Source: Bacillota bacterium
GTDB lineage: Bacteria; Bacillota; Sulfobacillia; Sulfobacillales; Sulfobacillaceae
Direction: 5' to 3'
Assembly (NCBI GenBank): GCA_021797825.1
Contig: JAJZZA010000001.1
Coordinates: 106,579-166,862, forward strand
Length of the DNA: 60,284 bases
Shown here: in pieces, positions 17,995 through 26,153 of the stretch
Layout of the letters: every line of letters begins with the position of its first letter
How positions within the stretch are numbered: the stretch's first letter is position 1
Position numbers and translations under genes: made by a program
Notes under the pieces: generated by a model
Told to the model about the DNA's origin: nothing
The model's database searches: none
Seen by the model: only the letters and a program-made list of their open reading frames with translations

Positions 17995-18609
17995 ATGGTG
18001 TTGAATGAAGCAATCTATTCTCTACAGGCGGGACATGACATGCGTGAACAGGTCGAACGGTTATTAGTGCAAATTGCCCGAGTGGCGGTGCAAGTCCCCT
18101 CGATCCAGGTGGTCGTGGGGTATATGCTGTCCAACCTCGATCGCGTGCGGTTTGTGCATCAGTTGCAAGGTGACGCGCCTTTGGCGATGGCTATTTCCGC
18201 CCACCGGCGGATCGAGTTGCCGCTGGCGCCTTGGCAAGGATTCATCCGCGGAGTTCCGTTGCCCGACCCGCTGATGTGGATCCAAGCGGCGGCCAGTCTT
18301 CAGACCGAGCCGATCACCGTGCGTTTGTCCAGCGATGAACCCGGACTGTTGCAGCTTTTGGGCCCGCTGGTGGCTCCGGAACAGGAGCGCGCGTCGCGGG
18401 CGGGATGGGAAACCCGGATGGAGAGTGTCCGCCATGAACTGGACCGGGCGCTCGATTTGTACAATGAAGTGCGTCATCTGATGGAAGTGGACCATGACCG
18501 GATTGCGGAGCTCGAGAAGTTTTTGGGAATCGCCGAAAAGGAAATGCAAGGCATGGGCCGGGAACTGAAAATGCTGCGCTCGCGCCTTGAGGAATCGACG
18601 GAAAAGTAG
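17995..18609 (+). CDS. Hypothetical protein with C-terminal coiled coil
   Basis: About 204 residues. The N-terminal two thirds is an alpha/beta-looking region with no motif I recognise; from about residue 140 to the end the sequence is strongly helical and charged (DLYNEVRHLMEVDHDRIAEL), a likely coiled coil. The start is uncertain. ATG 17995 and TTG 17986 lack ribosome sites, and a possible promoter (TTGACA at 17978-17983, TTGAAT at 18001-18006) overlaps them, which would favour ATG 18040. The gene stands before a Nudix hydrolase on the same strand, 133 bp apart. Confidence 0.6.
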   Translation: MVLNEAIYSLQAGHDMREQVERLLVQIARVAVQVPSIQVVVGYMLSNLDRVRFVHQLQGDAPLAMAISAHRRIELPLAPWQGFIRGVPLPDPLMWIQAAASLQTEPITVRLSSDEPGLLQLLGPLVAPEQERASRAGWETRMESVRHELDRALDLYNEVRHLMEVDHDRIAELEKFLGIAEKEMQGMGRELKMLRSRLEESTEK

Positions 18610-18742
18610 GAGCCGGGGTGACGGGTGGATTGATGCGCGGCCCCTCGGCATTGCCGTTTCTTGAAGACCGCCGGTCTTTTCAAAGGCCAGGGCGGTTGGT
18701 TATGCTAGGGGGAAAGACGCCAAGAGTGCGAGGTGACGCGAG

Positions 18743-19318
18743 GTGGCCGAACCCGGACAGCATTGTGAGGATGACGCGGTCAACCGGTTTGTGCAGTGGC
18801 GCCACGCCCTGCCTAACCACTGGAAATATTGTCCGTTGTGCGGCGCTGCGCTGAGTGATCGTCAGTGGGACGGCAAAATCCGGCGATATTGTACGCAATG
18901 CGGGTTCGTCTACTGGGACCGCCCCATGCCCGCGACGGCGGCGATTATTTATGACCGGGCCAGTGACCGGGTGGTGGTGGTGACCCGACGCTATCCACCG
19001 GCCGTGGGCGGGCACACTTTTCCGGGAGGCGGGATTGAGGCGGGAGAAGGGGTGACGGAAGCCCTCCTGCGCGAAGTGCGCGAAGAAACCGGGTTGACGG
19101 TGGTGGTGGACGCTCAACTGGGGACCTGGTCGACGCCCAGCAAGGAGACCATTATTACATTTTTTTTGGCCCACCCCGAAGGAGGTCAATTGCTGGCCGG
19201 GAGCGACGCCCTGGATGCCAAGTGGTTCCCGGTGCAAGCGGTTCCCGAATTGGTCTTCAGTTTGCATCAGGCGGCGTTTGACTTGTTTTCGGCTCAGCAT
19301 CGCTTAGGAACCCTTTAG
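18743..19318 (+). CDS. Nudix hydrolase with N-terminal zinc ribbon
   Basis: A 191-residue Nudix protein. A zinc ribbon (CPLCG ... CTQCGFVYWDRP) at residues 30-56 precedes the Nudix fold; the Nudix box is complete (GGGIEAGEGVTEALLREV, then REETGL). The zinc-ribbon arrangement resembles NudC-type and related Nudix enzymes that cleave NADH, nucleoside diphosphate derivatives or capped RNA; substrate is not determined. The start is GTG 18743 with GCGAGG just upstream. The 3' end overlaps an opposite-strand small gene by about 60 bp. Confidence 0.85.
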   Translation: MAEPGQHCEDDAVNRFVQWRHALPNHWKYCPLCGAALSDRQWDGKIRRYCTQCGFVYWDRPMPATAAIIYDRASDRVVVVTRRYPPAVGGHTFPGGGIEAGEGVTEALLREVREETGLTVVVDAQLGTWSTPSKETIITFFLAHPEGGQLLAGSDALDAKWFPVQAVPELVFSLHQAAFDLFSAQHRLGTL

Positions 19319-19556
19319 CGAAGGGAGTTTTCGCCAACCCGTCCGCTGTCCGCGATCGGGCCGCCGGGTCCGGGGCGGGGATTTGCCAGGCAATCGCGTC
19401 CAAGACGTAGCGAAGATGTGACAGAATGTGAAAGATTTCGTCCGTTTGCCGGCGCTGCCGGTTTTCGCGAGAGATGTCGAGCAGGTCCGCGATAGCGACT
19501 TCCAGCAGTACGGTGATGTGCCATGGGTCTTGGCCCAAGGAGCGGGAGTCTTCCAT
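19257..19556 (-). CDS. Small helical protein, function unknown
   Basis: A 99-residue acidic protein (WHITVLLEVAIADLLDI, then DEIFHILSHLRYVLDAI) predicted to be mostly helical. I do not recognise it. ATG 19556 is preceded by GAGAGGAG at good spacing, which together with the amino-acid composition argues that it is real. Its last third overlaps the end of the Nudix gene on the opposite strand. Confidence 0.5.
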   Translation of the reverse strand: MEDSRSLGQDPWHITVLLEVAIADLLDISRENRQRRQTDEIFHILSHLRYVLDAIAWQIPAPDPAARSRTADGLAKTPFAKGFLSDAEPKTSQTPPDAN

Positions 19557-19632
19557 TTCACATACTCCTCTCGTGACGTGATGCCATATATCAGCTTATG
19601 AGCGCCAAAAAAATTTGGAACCGGATCGCGAA

Positions 19633-19659
19633 GCGCCGGAACCTGGGGAGTTCCGGCGC
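19633..19659 (-). terminator. Strong hairpin after the YtxG-like gene, probable terminator
   Basis: GCGCCGGAAC and GTTCCGGCGC form a perfect 10-bp stem with a 7-nt loop, 21 bp downstream of the YtxG-like stop. On the minus strand a run of T residues follows only after about 18 nt, so it is an imperfect intrinsic terminator or an mRNA-stabilising hairpin. Confidence 0.5.
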
Positions 19660-19680
19660 GGGTTATGGCCCATCAGGCGG

Positions 19681-20103
19681 CTATCGCGGGGGCGTTGGTT
19701 TGGCAGGCGGGCGGCTTATTCCCGCCCGTTTGCGGTGCCGCAAGTAAAGCGCCCAGCCCATAGCGATGCCGCTCATCCACCAGGGGCGCGGTTTGACCAA
19801 CCCGGCCAATCCGCTACGTCCGCTGCCCGCCCAGGAGGAGAGGTGAACCGCGGCTTTGCCAACCCTCCGGGCCGAGGTGCTGACATCCTGAACCGTCCGC
19901 TGGACGCGGCGCGAGGTCTCCCGCACCTGACGCATGAGCGACGCAATCTCCGCCTGGAGATCGGAAACTTGTTGCAAAACCGACCGCTCAAGTCCTGTTA
20001 AGCGCTGCACCAGCCGTAGTAGCAAAGCCACCGCCACCAATGTCGTGAACGTCATGATGATGAGGCACACGGCAATGACTGTCAGCGCAACATTTGGACT
20101 CAT
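19681..20103 (-). CDS. DUF948/YtxG-like membrane-anchored protein
   Basis: A 140-residue protein with an N-terminal transmembrane helix (residues 5-30), then a long heptad-rich region (LQQVSDLQAEIASLMRQVRE) and a basic, proline-rich tail. This layout is that of DUF948 proteins such as B. subtilis YtxG, linked to general stress. ATG 20103 overlaps the stop of the YtxH-like gene (ATGA), and the ytxH-ytxG-like pairing supports both calls. Molecular function is unknown. Confidence 0.7.
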   Translation of the reverse strand: MSPNVALTVIAVCLIIMTFTTLVAVALLLRLVQRLTGLERSVLQQVSDLQAEIASLMRQVRETSRRVQRTVQDVSTSARRVGKAAVHLSSWAGSGRSGLAGLVKPRPWWMSGIAMGWALYLRHRKRAGISRPPAKPTPPR

Positions 20104-20387
20104 GCACCTTGGCCCTCGTCCTCACCCTCACCCTCACCCTTGCCCTGTTCCGTTTCGACAGGGATTTCGGTGACGCTTCGCCGCCATAGGTCTTGGCCTT
20201 TTTGGACTAGCTGGCTTCGCACGTCGCGCACGCCGCCGGCAAATTGGTCAATGGTCCCCTGTGTCCGTTTTTTTATAGATTCCCGTGTTTCCGCCCCTTT
20301 GGAGGGAGCCAAAAGAATGCCGGCTACAAAACCCACTGCGGCTCCAACCAACAGGCCGCTCAGTCGATCCCATGTCTTGTCGTTCAT
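20100..20387 (-). CDS. YtxH-like general stress protein
   Basis: A 95-residue protein. The first 30 residues, LLVGAAVGFVAGILLAPSKG, form a glycine/alanine-rich transmembrane hairpin followed by the conserved LAPSKGAETRE, as in YtxH-family proteins. The tail is amphipathic and ends in an unusual run of alternating G and E residues. The gene begins a two-gene unit with the YtxG-like gene. Family members respond to general stress; biochemical role unknown. Confidence 0.8.
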   Translation of the reverse strand: MNDKTWDRLSGLLVGAAVGFVAGILLAPSKGAETRESIKKRTQGTIDQFAGGVRDVRSQLVQKGQDLWRRSVTEIPVETEQGKGEGEGEDEGQGA

Positions 20388-20555
20388 CCGGAATCCTCCT
20401 CATTGAGTGATTCGCGTGGATGCCGTCCCCACTCGGAAAGCCCCGTCCACTCGTGGGATCTATTGTGGCACATTTCAATAGGTGGGAAAAGGGGCGGTTG
20501 ACGGCGCTGGCCCACGTGGATTGGACAGGAAGAATAGAGTGGGCTGCGCCTCCTG

Positions 20556-20564
20556 TGGTATACT
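20556..20564 (+). promoter_or_regulatory. Extended -10 promoter for the glycosyltransferase gene
   Basis: TGGTATACT (TGn plus TATACT) lies about 80 bp before the glycosyltransferase start. The -35 position is weak, as expected for an extended -10 promoter. Confidence 0.5.
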
Positions 20565-20642
20565 AACGTGGTCCTGGCGGATCAGCGACCGGATTGGAAA
20601 GAATGGGGAAATCGATGTGAGTGGGCATGGTGGCTTGAATTC

Positions 20643-21773
20643 ATGAGGATTGCTGTGGTGACCGAGACGTGGCGACCATCTACCGATGGCGTCGTGACAC
20701 GGATTACGGCCACCGTTCGCGAATTGCGCCGCATGGGCCATGAATTGCTGATTGTGGCCCCGCGCGGAGGCGAACCGGTCTTTGAGGGAATTCCTGTCCG
20801 CACCGTGCCCAACCTGAGAATCTGGTTTGTTTATGGGGGCAAACCGTGGGGATTGCCCATGCCGCGCGTAGCCCGGTATTTTAAGGAATTTCGACCGGAC
20901 GTGGTGCACGTGGTCAACCCATTCGTGTTGGGCGTGGCGGGCGTGATATCGGCGGTGCGTCAGCGCATCCCGTTAATCGCCTCCTATCACACCAACATAG
21001 CGGCCTACGCGTCGTTTTACCATTTGGGATTTGCGAAGCCGGCGATCTGGTGGATTTTACGATCCCTGCACAACCGGGCGGCGATCAATTTGGCGACTTC
21101 GGCGGCGATCCGGCAGGAGTTGATGAGTCATGGCATCCGCAATGTCCGGGTCTGGCGCCGCGGGGTGGATTTGCAGCAATTTAATCCGGTTCATCGCACC
21201 CAAGCCATGCGGGAACGCATGACCGACGGTCATCCGGATCGGGAAATTGCGGTCTACGTCGGACGCATTGCGCTCGAGAAGGGATTACACCGGTTGCGCG
21301 GCATGTTCGCGGACAATCCCCACCTGCATCTGGCACTAGTCGGAGACGGGCCGGCTAGAGAGGAACTGGAAGCCTATTTTGCCGGAACCCCGACGACTTT
21401 TCTTGGCACGTTGCATGGCCGGGATTTGGCTGCCGCTTACGCCTCGGGCGACGTGTTTGTGTTTCCGTCTACCACGGAAACCTTAGGTCTGGTGATTCTT
21501 GAAGCCATGGCCTCCGGTATGCCGGTGGTGGCGGCGGGCACCGCACCCACGCACGAACTGATTGACGGGAGCGGTGCGGGTGCGTTGTTTGCGGCCGAGC
21601 ATCCGGAACAGATCGGGCCTTTGGTGCGACAATTGCTTGACACCATGAACGGATCGGGCTTGGTCAGTCAAAGGGCCCGACGGGAGGCAGAAAAATGGGG
21701 CTGGAGGATTCCAACCGAGGAACTGGAGGTCTTGTACCAAGAAGTCCGGCAGGAGTATCAGGCGCGGTCATGA
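20643..21773 (+). CDS. GT4-family glycosyltransferase (mannosyl/sulfoquinovosyl type)
   Basis: A 376-residue GT-B enzyme. RIAVVTETWRPSTDGVVTRI at the N terminus and the acceptor-side SYHTN match the MgtA/SqdX-like branch of GT4; the donor-binding C-terminal part carries GRIALEKGLHRL and the EX7E motif in ETLGLVILEAMASGMPVVA. It probably adds a sugar to a diacylglycerol or polyprenyl lipid. ATG 20643 gives the canonical N terminus although no strong ribosome site precedes it. Its stop overlaps the GtrA start (ATGA), so the two act together, suggesting lipid or cell-surface glycosylation. Confidence 0.87.
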   Translation: MRIAVVTETWRPSTDGVVTRITATVRELRRMGHELLIVAPRGGEPVFEGIPVRTVPNLRIWFVYGGKPWGLPMPRVARYFKEFRPDVVHVVNPFVLGVAGVISAVRQRIPLIASYHTNIAAYASFYHLGFAKPAIWWILRSLHNRAAINLATSAAIRQELMSHGIRNVRVWRRGVDLQQFNPVHRTQAMRERMTDGHPDREIAVYVGRIALEKGLHRLRGMFADNPHLHLALVGDGPAREELEAYFAGTPTTFLGTLHGRDLAAAYASGDVFVFPSTTETLGLVILEAMASGMPVVAAGTAPTHELIDGSGAGALFAAEHPEQIGPLVRQLLDTMNGSGLVSQRARREAEKWGWRIPTEELEVLYQEVRQEYQARS

Positions 21774-22195
21774 GGCGTCTGTGGCAACTGATGCAGTTTG
21801 TCTCGGTGGGTTTCGGCAACGCGATAATAGATTTAGGGGTATTTAACGGCCTCTATTTATTTGCCCCGACCCGAAATGTTCGCCAGTTGCTGGTGTACAA
21901 TACCATGGCGGTCATGGCGGCCATCTTCAACAGCTATATTTGGAACAGCCGCTGGACTTTTCGCCGGGAACGGCAGACGCGAGGACCGCGCGCCACTCGG
22001 CAGCGCGCTTTGTTCGTGGTGCAATCGGTCATCAACATCGGGGTCAATGATGTCATCCTCGGGTTCATCGCACCCTGGATGGCCACGGCACATGCTTTCC
22101 CGCACTTTGTGGCCAATAACCTGGCCAAACTGATTGCCATGTTCCTCGCCTCGCTAACGAGCTTCCTGATGATGAAACTGTTTGTGTTTGTATAG
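21770..22195 (+). CDS. GtrA-family membrane protein
   Basis: A 141-residue protein with four hydrophobic helices and the GtrA signature: FVSVGFGNAIIDLGVF at the start and NSYIWNSRWTF in the middle. GtrA proteins are proposed to flip undecaprenyl-phosphate-linked sugars. Translation is coupled to the upstream glycosyltransferase by a 4-nt overlap, and AGGAG lies 19-15 nt before the ATG. The pair likely modifies envelope polysaccharide or lipid. Confidence 0.85.
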   Translation: MRRLWQLMQFVSVGFGNAIIDLGVFNGLYLFAPTRNVRQLLVYNTMAVMAAIFNSYIWNSRWTFRRERQTRGPRATRQRALFVVQSVINIGVNDVILGFIAPWMATAHAFPHFVANNLAKLIAMFLASLTSFLMMKLFVFV

Positions 22196-22307
22196 CTCCC
22201 GCCGAAAAAGCGACGTCTAACTGTCCTAATAGCAGGAATTGTCTTCCGATTTGGCGAATTCCCCGACGACGGAGTGTACTCCGACTTGGATTGTGGAGGT
22301 GGCGTCA

Positions 22308-22631
22308 ATGCGATTCCGGTCCTTTGGGGAGTTTTGGCTTTATTACTTGGAGCAGCATCGCCATCCCGGCACGCGTCTTGCGCATTTCTTTGGGACGGCC
22401 GGCGGGTTGATGGTCGCGGTGGTAGCCCTTTTGACCTGGCATCCGTTGTTTGTGGTGATTGGCCTGGTTATTCCCTATTCGGCGTCGTGGTTCGGACATT
22501 TCCGGGTTGAACACAACCGCCCCGCAACCTTTTCCCATCCCATATGGTCGGTGCGTGCCGATTTGGACCTGTGTCGACTGATGCTAACCCGGGGACTTTC
22601 CGCGGAACTGCGCAAGCTGAAAAGCTCCTGA
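22308..22631 (+). CDS. DUF962 / Mpo1-like membrane protein
   Basis: A 107-residue membrane protein. SFGEFWLYYLEQHRHPGTRL, then HFFGTAGG and later FRVEHNRPATFSHPIWS, are diagnostic of the DUF962/Mpo1-like family, whose yeast member is an Fe(II)-dependent dioxygenase acting on 2-hydroxy fatty acids. The conserved histidines (HRH, HFF, HFRVEHNRP) are all present. ATG 22308 has GGAGGT eight nt upstream. Role in bacteria is unproven. Confidence 0.82.
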   Translation: MRFRSFGEFWLYYLEQHRHPGTRLAHFFGTAGGLMVAVVALLTWHPLFVVIGLVIPYSASWFGHFRVEHNRPATFSHPIWSVRADLDLCRLMLTRGLSAELRKLKSS

Positions 22632-22697
22632 GCCGTAAAACCTCCCGACATAGTCTGTTTCCTCCGGCGATATGCTGTAGCAAGGAGGAGGGGGAGC

Positions 22698-23207
22698 ATG
22701 AGAGCTTGGCTGCGTCGTGTCGGGTGGCTTCCGGTGCTGGTGGTGGGAAGTGGCATCTTGTCCGGCTGTGCAAGCAATCCGGATGCTATCGGAAACATGC
22801 CGGGCCCTGTTCAACAGGTGGTCAATACCGCGACCCTGTCGGGCGATAGCATCGGCCAGGCCATGCTCATTGTGACCGGCAACCAATCCTACTTAGGCAC
22901 CGGCAACATTCCCGGAACCTACTCGTATGGACCGGCCGACGATGCCAGCAATAATGCGTTCTATGTCAATTTCAACGTCCCCACCAACCTTTCCGGAATC
23001 CGCCAGGCCCTCGGCTATACGCCGCGCATGCTGCCTTCCGTCGCCTACCCTACGACGGTCTACATTCATGTGCAACCACTGCCCAACGAGTCTTTTGACC
23101 GGCTTTACTACGATCCCAGCACCCGGCTGGCGACCTTTTCATTTAAGTTGAATGCCAACGGCAGCATTATGGATGAATCCTGGAACGCGGTGCTGGTTAA
23201 CAGTTGA
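22698..23207 (+). CDS. Hypothetical lipoprotein
   Basis: A 169-residue exported protein. A basic N terminus and hydrophobic stretch end in the lipobox LSGC (Cys24), so it should be lipid-anchored outside the membrane. The mature part is rich in N, S, T and Y and has no motif I recognise. ATG 22698 has AAGGAGGAGGGGG upstream. It is the last intact gene before a 1.4 kb region of mobile-element remains. Confidence 0.75.
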   Translation: MRAWLRRVGWLPVLVVGSGILSGCASNPDAIGNMPGPVQQVVNTATLSGDSIGQAMLIVTGNQSYLGTGNIPGTYSYGPADDASNNAFYVNFNVPTNLSGIRQALGYTPRMLPSVAYPTTVYIHVQPLPNESFDRLYYDPSTRLATFSFKLNANGSIMDESWNAVLVNS

Positions 23208-23705
23208 GACAAACTACCGGCCGGACGGTTGTGCCCGGCAGGATATGGCCAGGGGGGTGCCGGCTGGTCTCGGGCAGCCGGCAGGGTACCGGCGGGGGCG
23301 CGCCAAGCCGGTGCCATGACAGGAACGGGAAGTTCCGCCGCCTTTTTGCATCCATCCGTGCATTTCCAACCGGGTCCAAACCCATCCGGCCTCGACCAGA
23401 CTCTTGGCGTTGAACCGCCCCGCCTTCAATGGCGGAATTTCTGGGAACCACCGTGGCGGTGGCACGGGTGGTGAGGCCCGGGGAGTTGTCCTCCGGATAC
23501 GCTGCCGCTTACCTCGCCAGACATAGGCGGGGTTCAACCCAACTGCGCCTGAACGTTTCCTTCAGGGAACGGGACGGCGATAGGTGATTCGTTGGGGAGC
23601 CAACAATTCCCCGGAGCGAATCCCCCAGGCATCCCGGTGGTGAGGATCTTCACCGCGTCAGCCCCATCCCGCTGGCGGACACGGGCGCGACGTGTGCGCT
23701 TCCAT
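23208..23705. other. Non-coding region upstream of the omegaRNA-like segment
   Basis: About 500 bp with no intact gene. In an intact IS605-type element this is where the tnpB gene would lie relative to the downstream structured segment, but I see only broken frames without zinc-ribbon or RuvC motifs. The region has several short inverted repeats and is GC-rich. Confidence 0.45.
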
Positions 23706-23871
23706 GATCGAAAAGGCACCGTTTACGGCAGACCCCTGAATTCATTCATGGGGTCAGTGGTGCCTTCCTCTTGCGCGCTCGACCGTTCGTCCCCGGAAGG
23801 GGATGCGCGAAAGAGGAAAACGTGTTCCTGGAGTGGATGCCCCTAGCTTTAGCTATGGGGAGGATGTCCAC
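23706..23871 (+). ncRNA. omegaRNA-like structured segment / IS200-IS605 right end, copy 1
   Basis: The segment folds into four stems: AGGCACC (23714-23720) with GGTGCCT (23759-23765); inside it GACCCC (23731-23736) with GGGGTC (23750-23755); CCTCTT (23767-23772) with AAGAGG (23811-23816); and a final GTGGA-CCCC/GGGG-TCCAC stem at 23833-23871 with loop TAGCTTTAGCTA. The last hairpin and its GGATGTCCAC end are typical of the right end of IS605-family elements, where the TnpB guide RNA (omegaRNA) terminates and the next ~16-20 nt act as guide. Near-identical copies occur at 59.8-60.0 kb. No intact tnpB is adjacent. Assignment as omegaRNA is inference from architecture. Confidence 0.6.
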
Positions 23872-24545
23872 TTTGACGAAGGCCATAGCGTGCGAGGTTG
23901 TGCGCCAAATGGGTTGCAAGCGCCCAAATTCCAACCCCCCGACAGCTTGGTTGGTCCGCGGGGTCGCCGGCGCCGTTTGGTGTGGGGGGCCCCCCGGAAA
24001 AGAGCGTGATTCCGTTGGCGGGCAACCCGCGATGCTTTGGTTGGTGTGCAAGGCCTGGCGCGTCACCCGTTCGACCTTTGGGCGGGGGCAGACGCTTGAC
24101 ATCCGTCCCTATGTTATCCACCATATCCCATATGGCACCAGCGACGCCACCGGATGCAGTCCCAAGGCGCAATTGCCGGCCGGGTATCGACCACTGCGCG
24201 AGCCGGGCCAGGCTTGGGCGGATTGCGGGCGCAAAGTCCCCTGCCGCTTCCGGTGCGGATGGTGCCGGTTTCGCATGTCACCTCCGACATGACCGGAAGT
24301 TAACGTGGCGATCAACGGACGGACTGTGGGCGGGACCAGTTTGACCGCGAGTGCTGGGGGTTCGGCAAGGAGTTCCTCACCCGTTCCCGCATAACAGCGG
24401 GAACGGCCCGGTGATTGGCTCGGGGAGCGCCCTCCCGTGGACCAGGTGCTCGGCGAGTGCGACCGGCCAACGGCCGTACGCCGCGATGACGCGACGACCC
24501 CCGGAAGTCCCTGCGGGGGATGAACTAGGAAGGTGGCGGCAAGTG
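23872..24545. other. Non-coding region with further element remains
   Basis: Follows copy 1 of the omegaRNA-like segment. The first ~20 nt (from TTTGACGAAGG) are the position a guide would occupy. The rest holds a TnpB zinc-ribbon remnant and two hairpins, listed separately; no intact gene. Confidence 0.5.
24195..24510 (+). pseudogene. Decayed TnpB C-terminal remnant with element-end hairpin
   Basis: One frame reads ADCGRKVP, then RCGWCRFRMS, a stop, and then NVAINGR, matching the TnpB zinc ribbon and the conserved residues after it except for a stop and frame damage. Downstream, CCGTTCCCGC (24381-24390) and GCGGGAACGG (24397-24406) form a perfect 10-bp hairpin, and CGACCCCCGGAAGTCC at 24495-24510 matches the remnant at 14070-14085. 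It is a separate element from the omegaRNA-like copy upstream, because the order is reversed relative to a normal tnpB-omegaRNA unit. Confidence 0.5.
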
Positions 24546-24561
24546 TGATCAGAAATGATCA
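24546..24561. promoter_or_regulatory. Possible operator: double TGATCA palindrome
   Basis: Two TGATCA palindromes separated by GAAA make a 16-bp inverted repeat about 40 bp before the PLP enzyme start. It may bind a dimeric regulator; no promoter elements are clear around it. Confidence 0.3.
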
Positions 24562-24601
24562 TGCCCGGATAGGTCCATCAGCACGGGAAAGGACGGAGGG
24601 C

Positions 24602-25777
24602 ATGGACCGTGACCCGGTGATGCGGGGGTTTGCGACGCGTGCGGTGCATGACGGACAGGCGCCGGACCCGGCGACAGGAGCAACGGTTCCGCCTGTCTAC
24701 TTAACCAGCACTTATACTCAGAGTGGCCTCGGAAGCCATCACGGATACGAATATGGCCGTGGGGACAATCCCACCCGCGAGGCACTGGAAACGGTCTTGG
24801 CGTCGTTAGAGCATGGCCGGTTCGCCTTTGTTTTCGCGTCCGGCATGGCCGCCGCCGACGCGGTGCTGCGCTTGCTGGAGCCGGGCCAGGGGATTGTGGC
24901 CGGTGAGGATCTCTACGGGGGAGTGTACCGGCTGTTTGAACGGGTCTACCGGTCGCACCGAATGGACACGCGGTATGTGGACCTCACGGCCTCGGATCCG
25001 CTGCAAAGCGCGATCGGACCGCGCAGCCGGTTGCTGTGGCTGGAAACCCCAACCAATCCCTTGCTGCAAGTGGCCGACATTGCCGAATTGACTGCGGTGG
25101 CACACCGACATGGGCTAAGGGTGGCGGTGGACAATACCTTTGCCTCGCCGTATTTGCAAAATCCCCTCGATTTGGGAGCCGACCTGGTGGTGCACTCCAT
25201 GACCAAGTACCTGGGCGGGCACTCTGACGTCCTCGGCGGCGCGGTGATTACCCGCGACCCGGCCTTGGCCGAACAGCTTAGATTTGTGCAAAATGCGATG
25301 GGGGCCATCCTCGGCCCCTTTGACGCCTGGCTCATCCATCGCGGGATCAAGACGTTGGCGATCCGAATGGAACGGCATTGCGCCAACGCGCGGGGCGTGG
25401 CGCAACACCTGGCCCGCCATCGGGGAATCGAGCGCGTTTACTATCCCGGGTTTCTGGAAGGGCGGGCGCGGGCCATCGTGACACGGCAGATGCGGGACGA
25501 TGGGGGAATGGTCAGTTTTTCCCTGGCGACGGACGGCAGAGAGAGCGACCGCGAGGCAGCGGCGCGGGTACTCGCCCGCTTTCGGGTCTTTTCTTTGGCG
25601 GAGAGTCTGGGCGGTGTGGAATCGTTGGTTGGGCACCCGGCCACCATGACCCACGCGTCGATGCCTGCCGAAGACCGGATGCGACGCGGCATAACGGATC
25701 GGTTGATTCGGCTATCGGTGGGGATCGAGGACCTTCCCGACTTGTTGGAAGATCTTGATCACGCCCTGGCTTTGTGA
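24602..25777 (+). CDS. Cys/Met-metabolism PLP enzyme (cystathionine gamma-synthase / lyase type)
   Basis: A 391-residue PLP enzyme of the cystathionine gamma-synthase family, acting in transsulfuration or direct sulfhydrylation. Signatures: YEYGRGDNPTREALE, FASGMAAADAVL, LWLETPTNPLLQVADI, and the PLP-lysine loop VHSMTKYLGGHSDVLGG. The C-terminal SLGGVESLVGHPATMTHASM is typical. Sequence alone does not separate gamma-synthase from gamma-lyase or beta-lyase activity. ATG 24602 has GGACGGAGG upstream. The homoserine O-acyltransferase at 46.8 kb would supply its substrate if it is a gamma-synthase. It is followed 1 bp later by the J-domain gene. Confidence 0.88.
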   Translation: MDRDPVMRGFATRAVHDGQAPDPATGATVPPVYLTSTYTQSGLGSHHGYEYGRGDNPTREALETVLASLEHGRFAFVFASGMAAADAVLRLLEPGQGIVAGEDLYGGVYRLFERVYRSHRMDTRYVDLTASDPLQSAIGPRSRLLWLETPTNPLLQVADIAELTAVAHRHGLRVAVDNTFASPYLQNPLDLGADLVVHSMTKYLGGHSDVLGGAVITRDPALAEQLRFVQNAMGAILGPFDAWLIHRGIKTLAIRMERHCANARGVAQHLARHRGIERVYYPGFLEGRARAIVTRQMRDDGGMVSFSLATDGRESDREAAARVLARFRVFSLAESLGGVESLVGHPATMTHASMPAEDRMRRGITDRLIRLSVGIEDLPDLLEDLDHALAL

Positions 25778-25778
25778 C

Positions 25779-26153
25779 ATGAGCGATCCGTGGCAGACTT
25801 TGGGCATTGTCCCGGGCGCTTCGCCGGAAGCCATCCGCGCCGCTTATCTGCGCCTGGTGCGGATTCATCATCCCGATCGGTATCGAAATGATCCGGTTCG
25901 GTACCGTCAGGAAGAAGATCGCATGAAAGAAATCAATGCCGCCTACCGCCAACTTGTCGCGGGAGGGCCCGTTGCGCCGCCTCGGCGTCCGGCTCCGGGA
26001 CCGCGCCCGCGCCCGGTTGACCTGCGCAATTTAAAGTGCGGACCGCACCGGCGATGGGCGGTGGGCTATTGCACGGCTTGCGCGGCGCCGCTTTGTTCGC
26101 GTTGTGATCCCGCTCTCAGCGGATGGTGCGACCGACATCGCGGAGGCGGGTAG
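25779..26153 (+). CDS. J-domain protein with cysteine/histidine-rich C terminus
   Basis: A 124-residue protein. Residues 3-60 form a DnaJ J domain with the HPD motif at 31-33, which stimulates Hsp70 ATPase. After a proline/arginine linker, the C terminus has CGPHRRWAVGYC, then CAAPLCSRC and CDRH, spacing that suggests a B-box-like zinc site. Not a full DnaJ; probably a specialised co-chaperone. ATG 25779 lies 1 nt after the upstream stop, so it is likely co-transcribed with the PLP enzyme. Confidence 0.78.
   Translation: MSDPWQTLGIVPGASPEAIRAAYLRLVRIHHPDRYRNDPVRYRQEEDRMKEINAAYRQLVAGGPVAPPRRPAPGPRPRPVDLRNLKCGPHRRWAVGYCTACAAPLCSRCDPALSGWCDRHRGGG

Noticed and set aside
24330-24601. SAM or T-box riboswitch before the PLP sulfur enzyme
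   Set aside because: I could not build the SAM-I core or a T-box sequence; the hairpins there are better explained as the end of a decayed element.
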